Source: Pseudomonadota bacterium
GTDB lineage: Bacteria > Pseudomonadota > Gammaproteobacteria > Burkholderiales > Burkholderiaceae_C
Reading direction: 5' to 3'
Assembly: GCA_021805825.1 (NCBI GenBank)
Contig: JAJZEC010000019.1
Coordinates: forward strand, 1 to 55,253
DNA length: 55,253 bases
Made by a program: the position numbers and the translations under genes. A model generated the notes under the pieces. It had not been told where the DNA came from, did not search any database, and was given only the letters and a program-made list of their open reading frames with translations. Below, piece by piece: positions 28,293 through 36,064 of the stretch (the stretch's first letter is position 1; every line of letters starts with the position of its first letter).

Positions 28293-29834
28293 ATGCCGTA
28301 TCTGCTGCATCAAACGCTCGAGGTGCAAGTGCAACGCGTGCCGACCAGGACAGCCCTGGTGCGCGAGGGCAGAAGCAGCAGCTACTCTGACATCGATGCC
28401 CTGAGCCGTGCCATGGCGCGCAGCCTGTTGCAGCAGGGCATCGGCCGCGGCGACCGCGTGGCGCTGTTCCTGGACAACTCCGAGCAGCTGGTCGCCGCCT
28501 TGTATGCGGTGCTGCGCATCGGTGCCGTGTTCATGCCGGTGAACACCCTGACCAAGGCCGACAAGCTCGGCTACATGCTGGACGATGCGCAGGCCAGCGC
28601 GCTGGTAACCCAGCATGCCCTGGCCGAAGTGGCGCGGCAGGCGCTGCTGCTTGCGCCTTGCATCCGGGGCTGCTGGATGGTCGACGATGGACATCCACCG
28701 CCGCAGCCGCTGCCCGGCCAGTTGCCCTTCCCGCATGCAGACCTCGCTTCGCAGCAGCCGCTGGAGATCGCCACGCAGGGCATCGATCAGGATCTGGCCG
28801 CGCTGATCTACACCTCGGGTTCGACCGGTCGGCCCAAGGGCGTGATGCTCAGCCACCGCAACATGCTCAGCGCACTCCACTCCGTCAGCACCTACCTCGG
28901 GCTGCGCGAGGACGATGTCCTGGCCTGCGCCTTGCCGATGGCCTTCGACTACGGGCTGTACCAGGTGCTGATGGCCTTCGCGCTCGGCGCCACCGTGCTG
29001 CTGGAGCGCTCCTTCGCCTACCCGGCACGTGTACTGCAGAACATGGCCCGCGAGGGCGCCACGGTGTTCGCCGGCGTGCCCACCATGTTCGCGGTGCTGC
29101 TGGGCATGGATCTGCAGGCCTTCGACCTGGCTCGGTTGCGTCTGATCACCAATACCGCGGCGGCGCTGCCGGTCACCCACATCCAGCGCATCCGCAGCAT
29201 TTTCCCGCAGGCGCGCTTCTATTCGATGTATGGCCTCACCGAATGCAAGCGGGTCAGCTACCTGCCCCCGGAGCAGCTTGACCTGCGCCCGTCCAGCGTC
29301 GGGCGTGGCATGCCCAATGAGGAGCTCTGGCTGGTCGACGAGCAGGGGCGACGCCTGCCGCACGGCAGTACCGGGGAACTCGTCGTGCGCGGCAGCCATG
29401 TCATGCGCGGCTACTGGAACAAGCCAACGGAGACCGCCGAGCGCCTGCGCCCCGGGCCCCTGCCCGGGGAGATGGTGCTGTACACCGGCGATGTGTTTCG
29501 CAGCGATGCCGAAGGGTGGCTCTATTTCGTCGCGCGCAAGGACGACATCATCAAGAGCCGCGGCGAGAAGGTGAGCCCGCGCGAAGTCGAGAATGTGCTC
29601 CACGAAATCCCCGGTGTGCAGCAGGCGGCGGTGGTCGGTGTGCCCGATGCCTTGCTGGGTGAAGCGATCAAGGCCTTCGTCGTCGTCGCCGAAGGCTGTT
29701 CACTGGAGTCGCGCGCCGTGCTGCGGCACTGCCAGGCGCGACTCGAGAGTTTCATGGTTCCGCGCCAGGTGGAATTCGTTTCCGAGTTGCCTCAGACCGA
29801 CACCGGGAAGGTTCGCAGGGCTTCGTTGCAGTGA
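28293..29834 (+). CDS. Acyl-AMP ligase (AMP-forming acyl-CoA synthetase family)
   Basis: The 513-residue ANL-superfamily enzyme has the phosphate loop YTSGSTGRPKG (173-183), YGLTE (313-317), TGD near the hinge, and C-terminal catalytic Lys506 in TDTGKVRR. It activates a carboxylic acid as acyl-adenylate and passes it to a thiol. The N-terminus (LLHQTLE, RGDRVALFL, FMPVN) is reminiscent of ligases associated with exosortase-A polysaccharide loci. The acceptor is probably the carrier protein encoded 46 bases downstream. The acid substrate is not predictable by eye. It follows the amidotransferase gene by 84 bases. Confidence 0.88.
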   Translation: MPYLLHQTLEVQVQRVPTRTALVREGRSSSYSDIDALSRAMARSLLQQGIGRGDRVALFLDNSEQLVAALYAVLRIGAVFMPVNTLTKADKLGYMLDDAQASALVTQHALAEVARQALLLAPCIRGCWMVDDGHPPPQPLPGQLPFPHADLASQQPLEIATQGIDQDLAALIYTSGSTGRPKGVMLSHRNMLSALHSVSTYLGLREDDVLACALPMAFDYGLYQVLMAFALGATVLLERSFAYPARVLQNMAREGATVFAGVPTMFAVLLGMDLQAFDLARLRLITNTAAALPVTHIQRIRSIFPQARFYSMYGLTECKRVSYLPPEQLDLRPSSVGRGMPNEELWLVDEQGRRLPHGSTGELVVRGSHVMRGYWNKPTETAERLRPGPLPGEMVLYTGDVFRSDAEGWLYFVARKDDIIKSRGEKVSPREVENVLHEIPGVQQAAVVGVPDALLGEAIKAFVVVAEGCSLESRAVLRHCQARLESFMVPRQVEFVSELPQTDTGKVRRASLQ

Positions 29835-29879
29835 CAGGCGCAGCGAGGGCTCGGGTATCCAACGCAAGGGAAGATCGCC

Positions 29880-30146
29880 ATGTCCGACAGCATTCAGCAG
29901 AAGGTGCGCAGCTATATCCGCGAGAACTTCCTCCTCGGTTCGCAGGAAATCGCCTTTGGCGACGCCGACTCGCTGCTCGACAAGCATATTGTCGACTCGA
30001 CCGGAATCCTCGAGTTGATCCTGTATCTGGAGGAGAGTTTCGGGGTGCAGGTGCTCGATGACGAGATGGTTCCGGAGAATCTCGATTCGCTGGATGCCAT
30101 CGCCGCCTTCGTGGCGCGCAAGCAGCAGGCCAAGGCAGCGGCCTGA
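29880..30146 (+). CDS. Stand-alone acyl carrier protein
   Basis: The 88-residue acidic helical protein has the phosphopantetheine attachment motif as VDSTGILEL, with Ser40 the predicted modification site (DST instead of the usual DSL), and helix III residues DEMVPENLDSLDAI. It is distinct from a fatty-acid AcpP. It should hold the acyl group loaded by the upstream ligase for transfer or modification by the following enzymes. Only two bases separate it from the next gene. Confidence 0.88.
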   Translation: MSDSIQQKVRSYIRENFLLGSQEIAFGDADSLLDKHIVDSTGILELILYLEESFGVQVLDDEMVPENLDSLDAIAAFVARKQQAKAAA

Positions 30147-30148
30147 AC

Positions 30149-31138
30149 ATGGCGCATACCGAAATCTCGCCGCGCAGGCTTGAAATCGACTGCGACGCCG
30201 AGGTCGCGCGCATTGCGGAGTTCCTGCGCGCGAGCCTGGCGCGGATGCACAAGCGCGGTGTCGTGCTCGGTCTGTCGGGGGGCGTGGACAGCTCGGTCTG
30301 CGCCGCGCTTGCGGTGCGCGCGCTGGGCCCGCAGAGGGTGCTGGCGCTGTCGATGCCGGAGCGCGATTCGAGTGCCGATGGCCTGCGCCTTGCCGAAGAG
30401 GTGGCCGCGCAGCTGGGCATCCTCTGCGTGCAGGAGGACATCACCCCTGCCTTGCAGGCCCTGGGCTGCTACTCCCGCCGCGACGAGGCCGTGCGGGCTC
30501 TGCTGCCGGCCTACGACGAGCGGTGGAAGATCAAGCTGGCGATCGCCGAGGGCGCCGCGGGCCGCCTGCACTTCTTCGATCTCGTGGCCCGGGATCCCGA
30601 AGGCCGCATGCACCGCCGCAGGTTGCCGCTGCAGGCCTACCTGCGCATCGTCGCCGCGACCAATTTCAAGCAGCGTGTGCGCAAGAATCTCGAGTATTTC
30701 CACGCCGACAGCCTGAATCATGCCGTCCTCGGCACTCCGAATCGCCTTGAGTACGACCAGGGTTTCTTTGTCAAGAACGGCGATGGTGCCGCGGATCTGA
30801 AGCCCATTGCCCATTTGTACAAGAGCCAGGTCTATGCGCTGGCGCGCCACCTTGGTCTGCCGTCGGAGGTATGTGCCTCGAGCCCGACCACCGATACCTA
30901 CAGCCTGGCTCAGGGGCAGGATGAGTTCTATTTCGCGCTGCCATGGGCGCAGATGGATCTGGCGCTCTGGGCACGCAATCAGGACTTGCCGACGTCGTCG
31001 CTGGCGGAGGCACTGGGTCTGACGCCGCAGCAGGCTCAGGCGATCTACGCGGATATCGATGCCAAGCGCCGCAACGCGGCGTACCTGCACAGCCCGCCGC
31101 TGTGCATCGACGCTGGCCTGTCCGGGGTGCCGGCATGA
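30149..31138 (+). CDS. NAD-synthase-like ATP-pyrophosphatase (NadE paralogue)
   Basis: The 329-residue protein has the NadE hallmarks: LGLSGGVDSS (P-loop at 43-49), GTPNRLEYDQGFF, NGDGAADLKPI and YKSQVYALARHLGLP. Relative to ammonia-dependent NAD synthases it seems to carry an extra segment around residues 100-160. NadE adenylates a carboxylate and amidates it with ammonia; it lacks a glutaminase domain, so ammonia would be free or supplied by a partner. Its location between a carrier protein and a methyltransferase argues for a dedicated amidation step, but a true NAD synthase cannot be excluded from this window alone. Confidence 0.8.
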   Translation: MAHTEISPRRLEIDCDAEVARIAEFLRASLARMHKRGVVLGLSGGVDSSVCAALAVRALGPQRVLALSMPERDSSADGLRLAEEVAAQLGILCVQEDITPALQALGCYSRRDEAVRALLPAYDERWKIKLAIAEGAAGRLHFFDLVARDPEGRMHRRRLPLQAYLRIVAATNFKQRVRKNLEYFHADSLNHAVLGTPNRLEYDQGFFVKNGDGAADLKPIAHLYKSQVYALARHLGLPSEVCASSPTTDTYSLAQGQDEFYFALPWAQMDLALWARNQDLPTSSLAEALGLTPQQAQAIYADIDAKRRNAAYLHSPPLCIDAGLSGVPA

Positions 31139-32055
31139 TCGTCGGAGGGGTGCAGTGGGAGCAGCGCCTGCGCAGGCTCGAGCAGGGGCTGCGCACGCTG
31201 CCTGATAAGCCCGAGGAAAGTCCGCAGGCGGCGCTGCGCGCCTTGTGGTTTCTCGCCGCTGGCACCAGGCTCTCGGTCCAGGCGGCGGCCGAACGACAAC
31301 CGCCGCAACTCGATGCGGCGCAGTTGCAGGCGCTCGACGCCTGGATCGATCGCCGGCTGCAGGGGGAGCCCCTGGCCTACCTGCTCGAGCGCCAGGGCTT
31401 CATGGGGCTGGAATTGCTGTGCGGCCCGGTGGCGCTGATCCCGCGCCGGGAAACCGAGATGCTGGGCCAGGCAGCGGTGGCCCTGCTGCGCGAGGCGGCA
31501 CAGTCCGGGCACGAGCCCTGCTGCATCGACGTGTGTTGCGGCAGCGGAAACCTCGCGCTGGCGGTGGCCCATGCCGTGCCGACGGCCCGCGTGCATGCCA
31601 GCGACCTGTCGCCGCAGGCTCTGCAGCTGGCAGCGGCCAACGTCGCTCGGCTCGGGCTGCAATCCCGGGTGCAACTGCACGAGGGCGACCTGCTGGCGCC
31701 GTTCGACGGTGCGCAATGGTCCGCGAGCGTCGACCTGCTGCTGTCGGCGCCGCCCTATATTTCGAGTGCGCGCATGGAGGCGCTGCCGTCCGAGATCATC
31801 TCCCACGAGCCGGCCATGGCTTTCGATGGCGGGCCCTTCGGCATCGATATGCTCATGCGCCTGCTGCGCCGGGCCCCGCGACTGCTTCGCGCCGGGGGAT
31901 GGCTGTGCGTGGAAGTCGGTCTGGGACAAGGCCCGGCGATGGGCAGGTTGGCGCGTGGCGATGCGCGGTACTCCGAGGTGCGCATGGTTCTTGATGAACA
32001 GGGCAACGAACGGGTGCTGCTGGCGCGGCGGGCAGCCGCGGGCTCAGATGCCTGA
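31135..32055 (+). CDS. PrmC/HemK-like SAM-dependent methyltransferase with altered catalytic motif
   Basis: The 306-residue protein has the PrmC layout: an N-terminal helical region, then GEPLAYLLERQGFMGLEL and IPRRETEML, SAM-binding motif I VCCGSGN (133-139) and the motif IV position SAPPYIS (205-208). In PrmC and other N-methyltransferases motif IV is NPPY; here the Asn that contacts the target nitrogen is Ala. SAM binding looks intact, so it may methylate a different group (oxygen or carbon) or a different substrate from release factors. Its ATG overlaps the NadE-like stop (ATGA), tying it to the cluster. Confidence 0.8.
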   Translation: MIVGGVQWEQRLRRLEQGLRTLPDKPEESPQAALRALWFLAAGTRLSVQAAAERQPPQLDAAQLQALDAWIDRRLQGEPLAYLLERQGFMGLELLCGPVALIPRRETEMLGQAAVALLREAAQSGHEPCCIDVCCGSGNLALAVAHAVPTARVHASDLSPQALQLAAANVARLGLQSRVQLHEGDLLAPFDGAQWSASVDLLLSAPPYISSARMEALPSEIISHEPAMAFDGGPFGIDMLMRLLRRAPRLLRAGGWLCVEVGLGQGPAMGRLARGDARYSEVRMVLDEQGNERVLLARRAAAGSDA

Positions 32056-33124
32056 GCGCGGCGCCGATGCGGGCTACGGAGTCGACGCCGCATGCCTGCC
32101 GGACGACGCGCCCGCGGTCGTGCGACTGTGGGGAGAGGCCCTCGGGCGCGTCGAGAAGAGGCAGCAGAAGCTGCAATGGTTCTACGCGCATCCGGGGCGC
32201 GAGCGAGCACGCCTGTTCGTATTGCGGCACACCGGAGAGATCGTCGGCGCCACGGGAATCGGGCCGCGATCGCTGTGGTGGCGCGGCAGTTCCGTCGATG
32301 CCGCGCTGATGGGTGACTTCGCGGTTGCGTCCCGGCACCGCACGCTGTACCCGGCCATGCTGCTTCAGCGCTCGACACTCCAGCAAGGCCTGCAGGAGTA
32401 CGCCTTGCTGTACGGCTTTCCCAACGCGCGCTCGCTGCCGGTGGTGCGGCGCGTCGGCTACCAGGTGCTCCCCGGCATGGCCCGCTACGCGCGCATGCTG
32501 CGCAGCTCCTTCTACCTGCCGTCCTTCTGGCCGGCAGCGCTGCGCCGCGCGGGTGGCGCGCTGCTGGATCGGCTGCTCGGGCTGCGGCACGCGCTGGCTC
32601 TGATGCTCCCGCGCCGGGGGCTGCACACGGCGTGGCTGCATGAACCCGATGCACGCTTCGACGCCTTGTGGCTGCGGCTGCGCGAGCAGGTGGGCGACTG
32701 CGTGATCGGCGTGCGCGACTGTGCGCTCCTGCGTTGGCGTTTCCCTTCGCACACTGCGCGCCAGCCGCGGTTCTTCGTGCTGAGTGACCGCCAGGGGGAG
32801 CGCTTGCTCGGCTACGCGGTGTGCCAGCCGAATGCACAGGCCTCGGCGCTGCAGATCCTCGACCTGCTGGTCGACGCGCCAAGCCCGGCTTGCGTGGCCA
32901 GGCTGCTGCGACTGCTCGCCGAGACGGCGCGCGCGCAGGGCTACCGCAGCCTGTCCGTGCAGTGCGGCGGCCCGGACTGGTTGCTCGCCGGGGTGCGGGC
33001 GGCCGGCCTCGTGCCGCGCCAGAGCACGCAGAGGGAGCCGATGATCCTGGCCCTGGCGCCGGGCATGCCGCAAGAGATGGCCACCGTCGGGTGGTACCTC
33101 AGCTACGCCGATACCGACGAGTAG
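32048..33124 (+). CDS. GNAT-superfamily protein with two GNAT-like halves
   Basis: The 358-residue protein has an N-terminal acetyltransferase-like half, visible as LFVLRHTGEIVGATGIG, LMGDFAVASRHR and YGFPNARSLPVVRRVGY, and a C-terminal half repeating the pattern (RFFVLSDRQGERLLGYAV, ILDLLV, then a GNAT-like RSLSVQCGG strand). Such enzymes transfer acyl groups to amines. It overlaps the methyltransferase gene by 8 bases and is the last gene of the run. With a ligase and carrier protein upstream it is the obvious candidate for the acyl-transfer step. Its 3' end overlaps the convergent hydrogenase gene by 26 bases. Confidence 0.7.
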   Translation: MPERGADAGYGVDAACLPDDAPAVVRLWGEALGRVEKRQQKLQWFYAHPGRERARLFVLRHTGEIVGATGIGPRSLWWRGSSVDAALMGDFAVASRHRTLYPAMLLQRSTLQQGLQEYALLYGFPNARSLPVVRRVGYQVLPGMARYARMLRSSFYLPSFWPAALRRAGGALLDRLLGLRHALALMLPRRGLHTAWLHEPDARFDALWLRLREQVGDCVIGVRDCALLRWRFPSHTARQPRFFVLSDRQGERLLGYAVCQPNAQASALQILDLLVDAPSPACVARLLRLLAETARAQGYRSLSVQCGGPDWLLAGVRAAGLVPRQSTQREPMILALAPGMPQEMATVGWYLSYADTDE

Positions 33125-34454
33125 CCGCCGCATCGGCCGCGGCGCGCCGGGGATCCTGCCAGGCTTCGGCGGGCAGCCTGCGCAGGCGCAGCATGTGCGT
33201 GGCGCAGGAGATGCAGGGATCGTGGTTGCGGATGGCCTGCTCGCAGCGCTGGCGCAGCACCTCGTCGGGTTGCTGCAGCAGCGAGGTGGCGAGCAGGGCC
33301 AGGTCGGCCTCGATCGAGGCCTGGTTCTGCGCGGTCGGCGGCACGATGTCGGCGCGCTCGATGCTGCCGTCGGCGGCGAAGGCGTAGTGGTGCCAGCAGA
33401 TGCCGCGTGGAGCTTCGGTGCAGCCGAAACCCTCGGCGGCGCGCGGCACGACCGTGGCCGCCGGCTGCGTCGGGGGTTGCCAGGCGTCGAGCAGGCGGAG
33501 CGCCTCCTCGCAGGCATAGGCGATCTCGATGGCGCGAACGAGGATCGAGCGGAAGGGGTTGCGGCACACGGGGCCGAGCCCGGCCTGCAGCGCGCGCCGT
33601 TGCAGTCCCCCGGGCAGGCGCTCGAAGTTCAGCGCGTAGCGCGCCAGCGGGCCGACGAGATAGGCGCCGCGACCGCGCAGCATCGATTGCAGCGCGGTGG
33701 AATGTTCGACCTGCCGTTCCTCGAAGGCGTCGCGGTAGTCGGCGATGTCGATGTCCAGGCCGCCGCTCGAGCACAGCCTGCCTTCGGTGATCGGATATTC
33801 CTCGGGGTGCCGCAGCGCGACGAATTCATAGTCGCGCTCGAAGTCCGGAACATCCAGCCGCGCCACGCGATCGAGCAGTACGTCGGCTTGCGCGCGTGCC
33901 TCCTCCAGGGTGCTGCGCAGTGCGCCCAGTGCCTGCGCCTGCGGCAGCGCGTGCACGCCTCCGGCGCGCAGGCACACCGGATGGATCTCGCGCCCGCCGA
34001 TGACGCGCAGAATCTGCCCGCCGGCCGATTTCAGTGCCATCGCGGTGCGCAGCCACTCGGGCTGCTGCGCGGCCAGGGCGAGCGCGTCGGGCAGGCCCAG
34101 GAAGTCCGGCGCATGCAGCAACCCCACATGCAGTGCGTGGCTGCTCATCCATTCGCCGCAGTACAGCAGCCGGCGCAGAGCGCGCAGCGCGGGGTCGATG
34201 CGTACGCCGAAGGCCTGCTCCACCGCCTGCACCGCGCTCATCTGGTAAGCCACCGGGCAGATGCCGCACACGCGCGAGACGATGTCGGGCAGCTCCTCAT
34301 GGTCGCGCCCGCGCAGCAGCGCCTCGAAGAACCGTGGTGGCTCGAAGATACGCAGCCGCGCATGCTCCACGCGATCGCCGCGGATGAGCAGCTCCAGCGC
34401 GCCTTCGCCTTCGACGCGCGTGAGGTAATCGACTTCAATCTTCCGGCGAGGCAT
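33099..34454 (-). CDS. [NiFe] hydrogenase large (alpha) subunit, group 3b type
   Basis: The 451-residue large subunit has both nickel-ligating motifs: RVCGICPVAYQMS (Cys63, Cys66) and DPCISCATH (Cys414, Cys417). Their wording fits cytoplasmic NAD(P)-linked group 3b enzymes (sulfhydrogenase/HydA type). It holds the NiFe(CN)2CO centre. ATG 34454 is chosen as the conserved start RKIEVDYLTRVEGEG. A 31-residue tail follows the last motif and would be a candidate for maturation-protease removal. It overlaps the delta-subunit gene by 20 bases and the opposing GNAT gene by 26. Confidence 0.92.
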   Translation of the reverse strand: MPRRKIEVDYLTRVEGEGALELLIRGDRVEHARLRIFEPPRFFEALLRGRDHEELPDIVSRVCGICPVAYQMSAVQAVEQAFGVRIDPALRALRRLLYCGEWMSSHALHVGLLHAPDFLGLPDALALAAQQPEWLRTAMALKSAGGQILRVIGGREIHPVCLRAGGVHALPQAQALGALRSTLEEARAQADVLLDRVARLDVPDFERDYEFVALRHPEEYPITEGRLCSSGGLDIDIADYRDAFEERQVEHSTALQSMLRGRGAYLVGPLARYALNFERLPGGLQRRALQAGLGPVCRNPFRSILVRAIEIAYACEEALRLLDAWQPPTQPAATVVPRAAEGFGCTEAPRGICWHHYAFAADGSIERADIVPPTAQNQASIEADLALLATSLLQQPDEVLRQRCEQAIRNHDPCISCATHMLRLRRLPAEAWQDPRRAAADAAATRRYRRS

Positions 34455-35205
34455 GGGCGTCAGCCGGCAGGGGTACGACATGGATGGAGTGCAGCGCCAG
34501 GCGCAGGCGCCGCGGCGAGGCGCCCAGGCGCAGCCACTGCGCGGCCAGCGCGGAGGTGGACGCATCGGGCAGCGGGCCGAAGCAGCCGTAGCAGCCGCGT
34601 CGCAGCCCCGGGCACAGCGCGCCGCAGCCGGCATGGATGATCGGCCCCAGGCAGGGTTCGCCCTGCACCATGACGCACACGTGGCCGGCGACCTTGCAGT
34701 CCATGCACACACTGCCGCCTGCAGGCTCGGCCCGGCGCCCGGCGAGCAGCGCGGCGAGCAACTGCTGCAGCTGTCCGGCGTCGACCGGGCAGCCCTGCAG
34801 TGCATGATCGACCTGCACATGCGCATGCAGCGGGGTCGCGGTGGGCAGGCTGTGCAGCCACTGCGGCCGCGGGTAGACGGCGCGCTCCCAGGCCTGCGCA
34901 TCGTCCGGGTTGCGCAGGGCCTGGATGCCGCCGCCGGTGGCGCAGGCGCCGATGGCCACCAGCAGGCCTGACTGTTCGCGCACGCGCTGCAGGCGCTGCA
35001 CGTCTGCGGTGGTGCTGACCGAGCCTTCCACCAGGGAGATGTCGTAGGGCCCGTCGCGCATGCTGCTCGAGGCTTCAGCGAAGTAGGCGATGTCCATCGC
35101 CTGCGCCATCTGCAGCAGATCGCCGTGGCTGGCCAGCAGCGACAGCTGGCAGCCGTCGCAGGAAGAGAACTTCCAGACCGCGAGGCGTGGGCGGACCGCG
35201 GACAT
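34435..35205 (-). CDS. [NiFe] hydrogenase small (delta) subunit
   Basis: The 256-residue small subunit has FSSCDGCQ (Cys16, Cys19), EGS, IGACATGGG and GCP for the proximal FeS cluster, plus a C-terminal cysteine-rich part GCGALCPGLRRGCYGCFGP for further clusters. It relays electrons from the active site to the beta and gamma subunits. It has no signal peptide, in keeping with a cytoplasmic enzyme. It sits one base after the gamma-subunit gene. Confidence 0.92.
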   Translation of the reverse strand: MSAVRPRLAVWKFSSCDGCQLSLLASHGDLLQMAQAMDIAYFAEASSSMRDGPYDISLVEGSVSTTADVQRLQRVREQSGLLVAIGACATGGGIQALRNPDDAQAWERAVYPRPQWLHSLPTATPLHAHVQVDHALQGCPVDAGQLQQLLAALLAGRRAEPAGGSVCMDCKVAGHVCVMVQGEPCLGPIIHAGCGALCPGLRRGCYGCFGPLPDASTSALAAQWLRLGASPRRLRLALHSIHVVPLPADAHASPED

Positions 35206-35206
35206 G

Positions 35207-36064
35207 TCAGATCTGCGGCCAGGGCAGCAGCCCGGCCAGGCGTTGCAGGCTCATGACCGGGCCGTCGCGGCAGACAAAGGCAGGCCCGAGCTGGCAGTGT
35301 CCGCACAGTCCGATGCCACACTGCATGTTGCGCTCCATCGACGCATGGATGTCCCTGTCGGCCAGCCCGGCCGCACGCAGCGCGCCGGCGCAGGCGCGCA
35401 TCATCGGTTCCGGGCCGCACAGCATGGCCACGCTGCGCGCGGGGGCGAGGTCGATGGTGTCGAGCAACGCCGTGACCACGCCGACATGTCCGCGCCAGGC
35501 GGCATCGGCGCGATCCACCGTGCACTCCACCCGCACCCCGGGCAGCGCAGCCCATGCGCGCAGGTCCTCCGCCCACAGCTGCTGCGCGGGCGAGCGCGCT
35601 CCGGTCAGCAGCGTGATGCGGCCGTACTGCGCGCGCGCGGCGAGCGCCGCTTCCAGCGCCGGGCGCAGCGGCGCCAGGCCAAGCCCGCCGGCGATGAGCA
35701 GCAGGTCGCGCCCGCGTGCCCGTTCCAGCGGCCAGCCATGGCCGAAGGGGCCGCGCACACCCAGCATCGCCCCCGGAGCCAGCGCGGCCAGCGCGCGGCT
35801 GACCGGGCCGACGGCGCGGATGGCATGCAGTCGTCCGTCGCCCCGGGCGCCGCTGATCGAAATGGCGGCCTCGCCGACACCGAAGGCGTAGAGCATGTGG
35901 AATTGCCCGGGTGCGAAGCAAGGCAGGGTGCCGTCGGCCGCCTCCAGCTCCAGGCTCACGGTGTCGTCGAGCTCGCGCCGGGTGCTGCGCACGCGCGCCA
36001 GTCGCGGCCGCATCGGCTCTGCCGCCGCGGGTCGCTGGGCTGCCTGTGGTTCAGCGCTCGACAT
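35207..36064 (-). CDS. Hydrogenase gamma subunit, FAD/NAD(P)-binding diaphorase
   Basis: The 285-residue ferredoxin-reductase-like protein has an FAD-binding barrel (APGQFHMLYAFGVGE), an NAD(P)-binding region with LIAGGLGLAPLRP and CGPEPMM, and a C-terminal [2Fe-2S] site with Cys249, Cys254, Cys257 and Cys265. It exchanges electrons between NAD(P)H and the FeS chain. It overlaps the beta gene by 14 bases. Confidence 0.92.
   Translation of the reverse strand: MSSAEPQAAQRPAAAEPMRPRLARVRSTRRELDDTVSLELEAADGTLPCFAPGQFHMLYAFGVGEAAISISGARGDGRLHAIRAVGPVSRALAALAPGAMLGVRGPFGHGWPLERARGRDLLLIAGGLGLAPLRPALEAALAARAQYGRITLLTGARSPAQQLWAEDLRAWAALPGVRVECTVDRADAAWRGHVGVVTALLDTIDLAPARSVAMLCGPEPMMRACAGALRAAGLADRDIHASMERNMQCGIGLCGHCQLGPAFVCRDGPVMSLQRLAGLLPWPQI

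Noticed and set aside
26286-33124. Assignment of the cluster to the exosortase-A (PEP-CTERM) polysaccharide system
   Set aside because: The ligase and amidotransferase are reminiscent of that system, but there is no exosortase, glycosyltransferase or PEP-CTERM protein in the window.
26286-33124. Assignment to the NAGGN (N-acetylglutaminylglutamine amide) osmolyte trio
   Set aside because: AsnB-like and GNAT genes fit loosely, but the ATP-grasp/GNAT fusion and peptidase of that system are missing, and a ligase and carrier protein are present instead.
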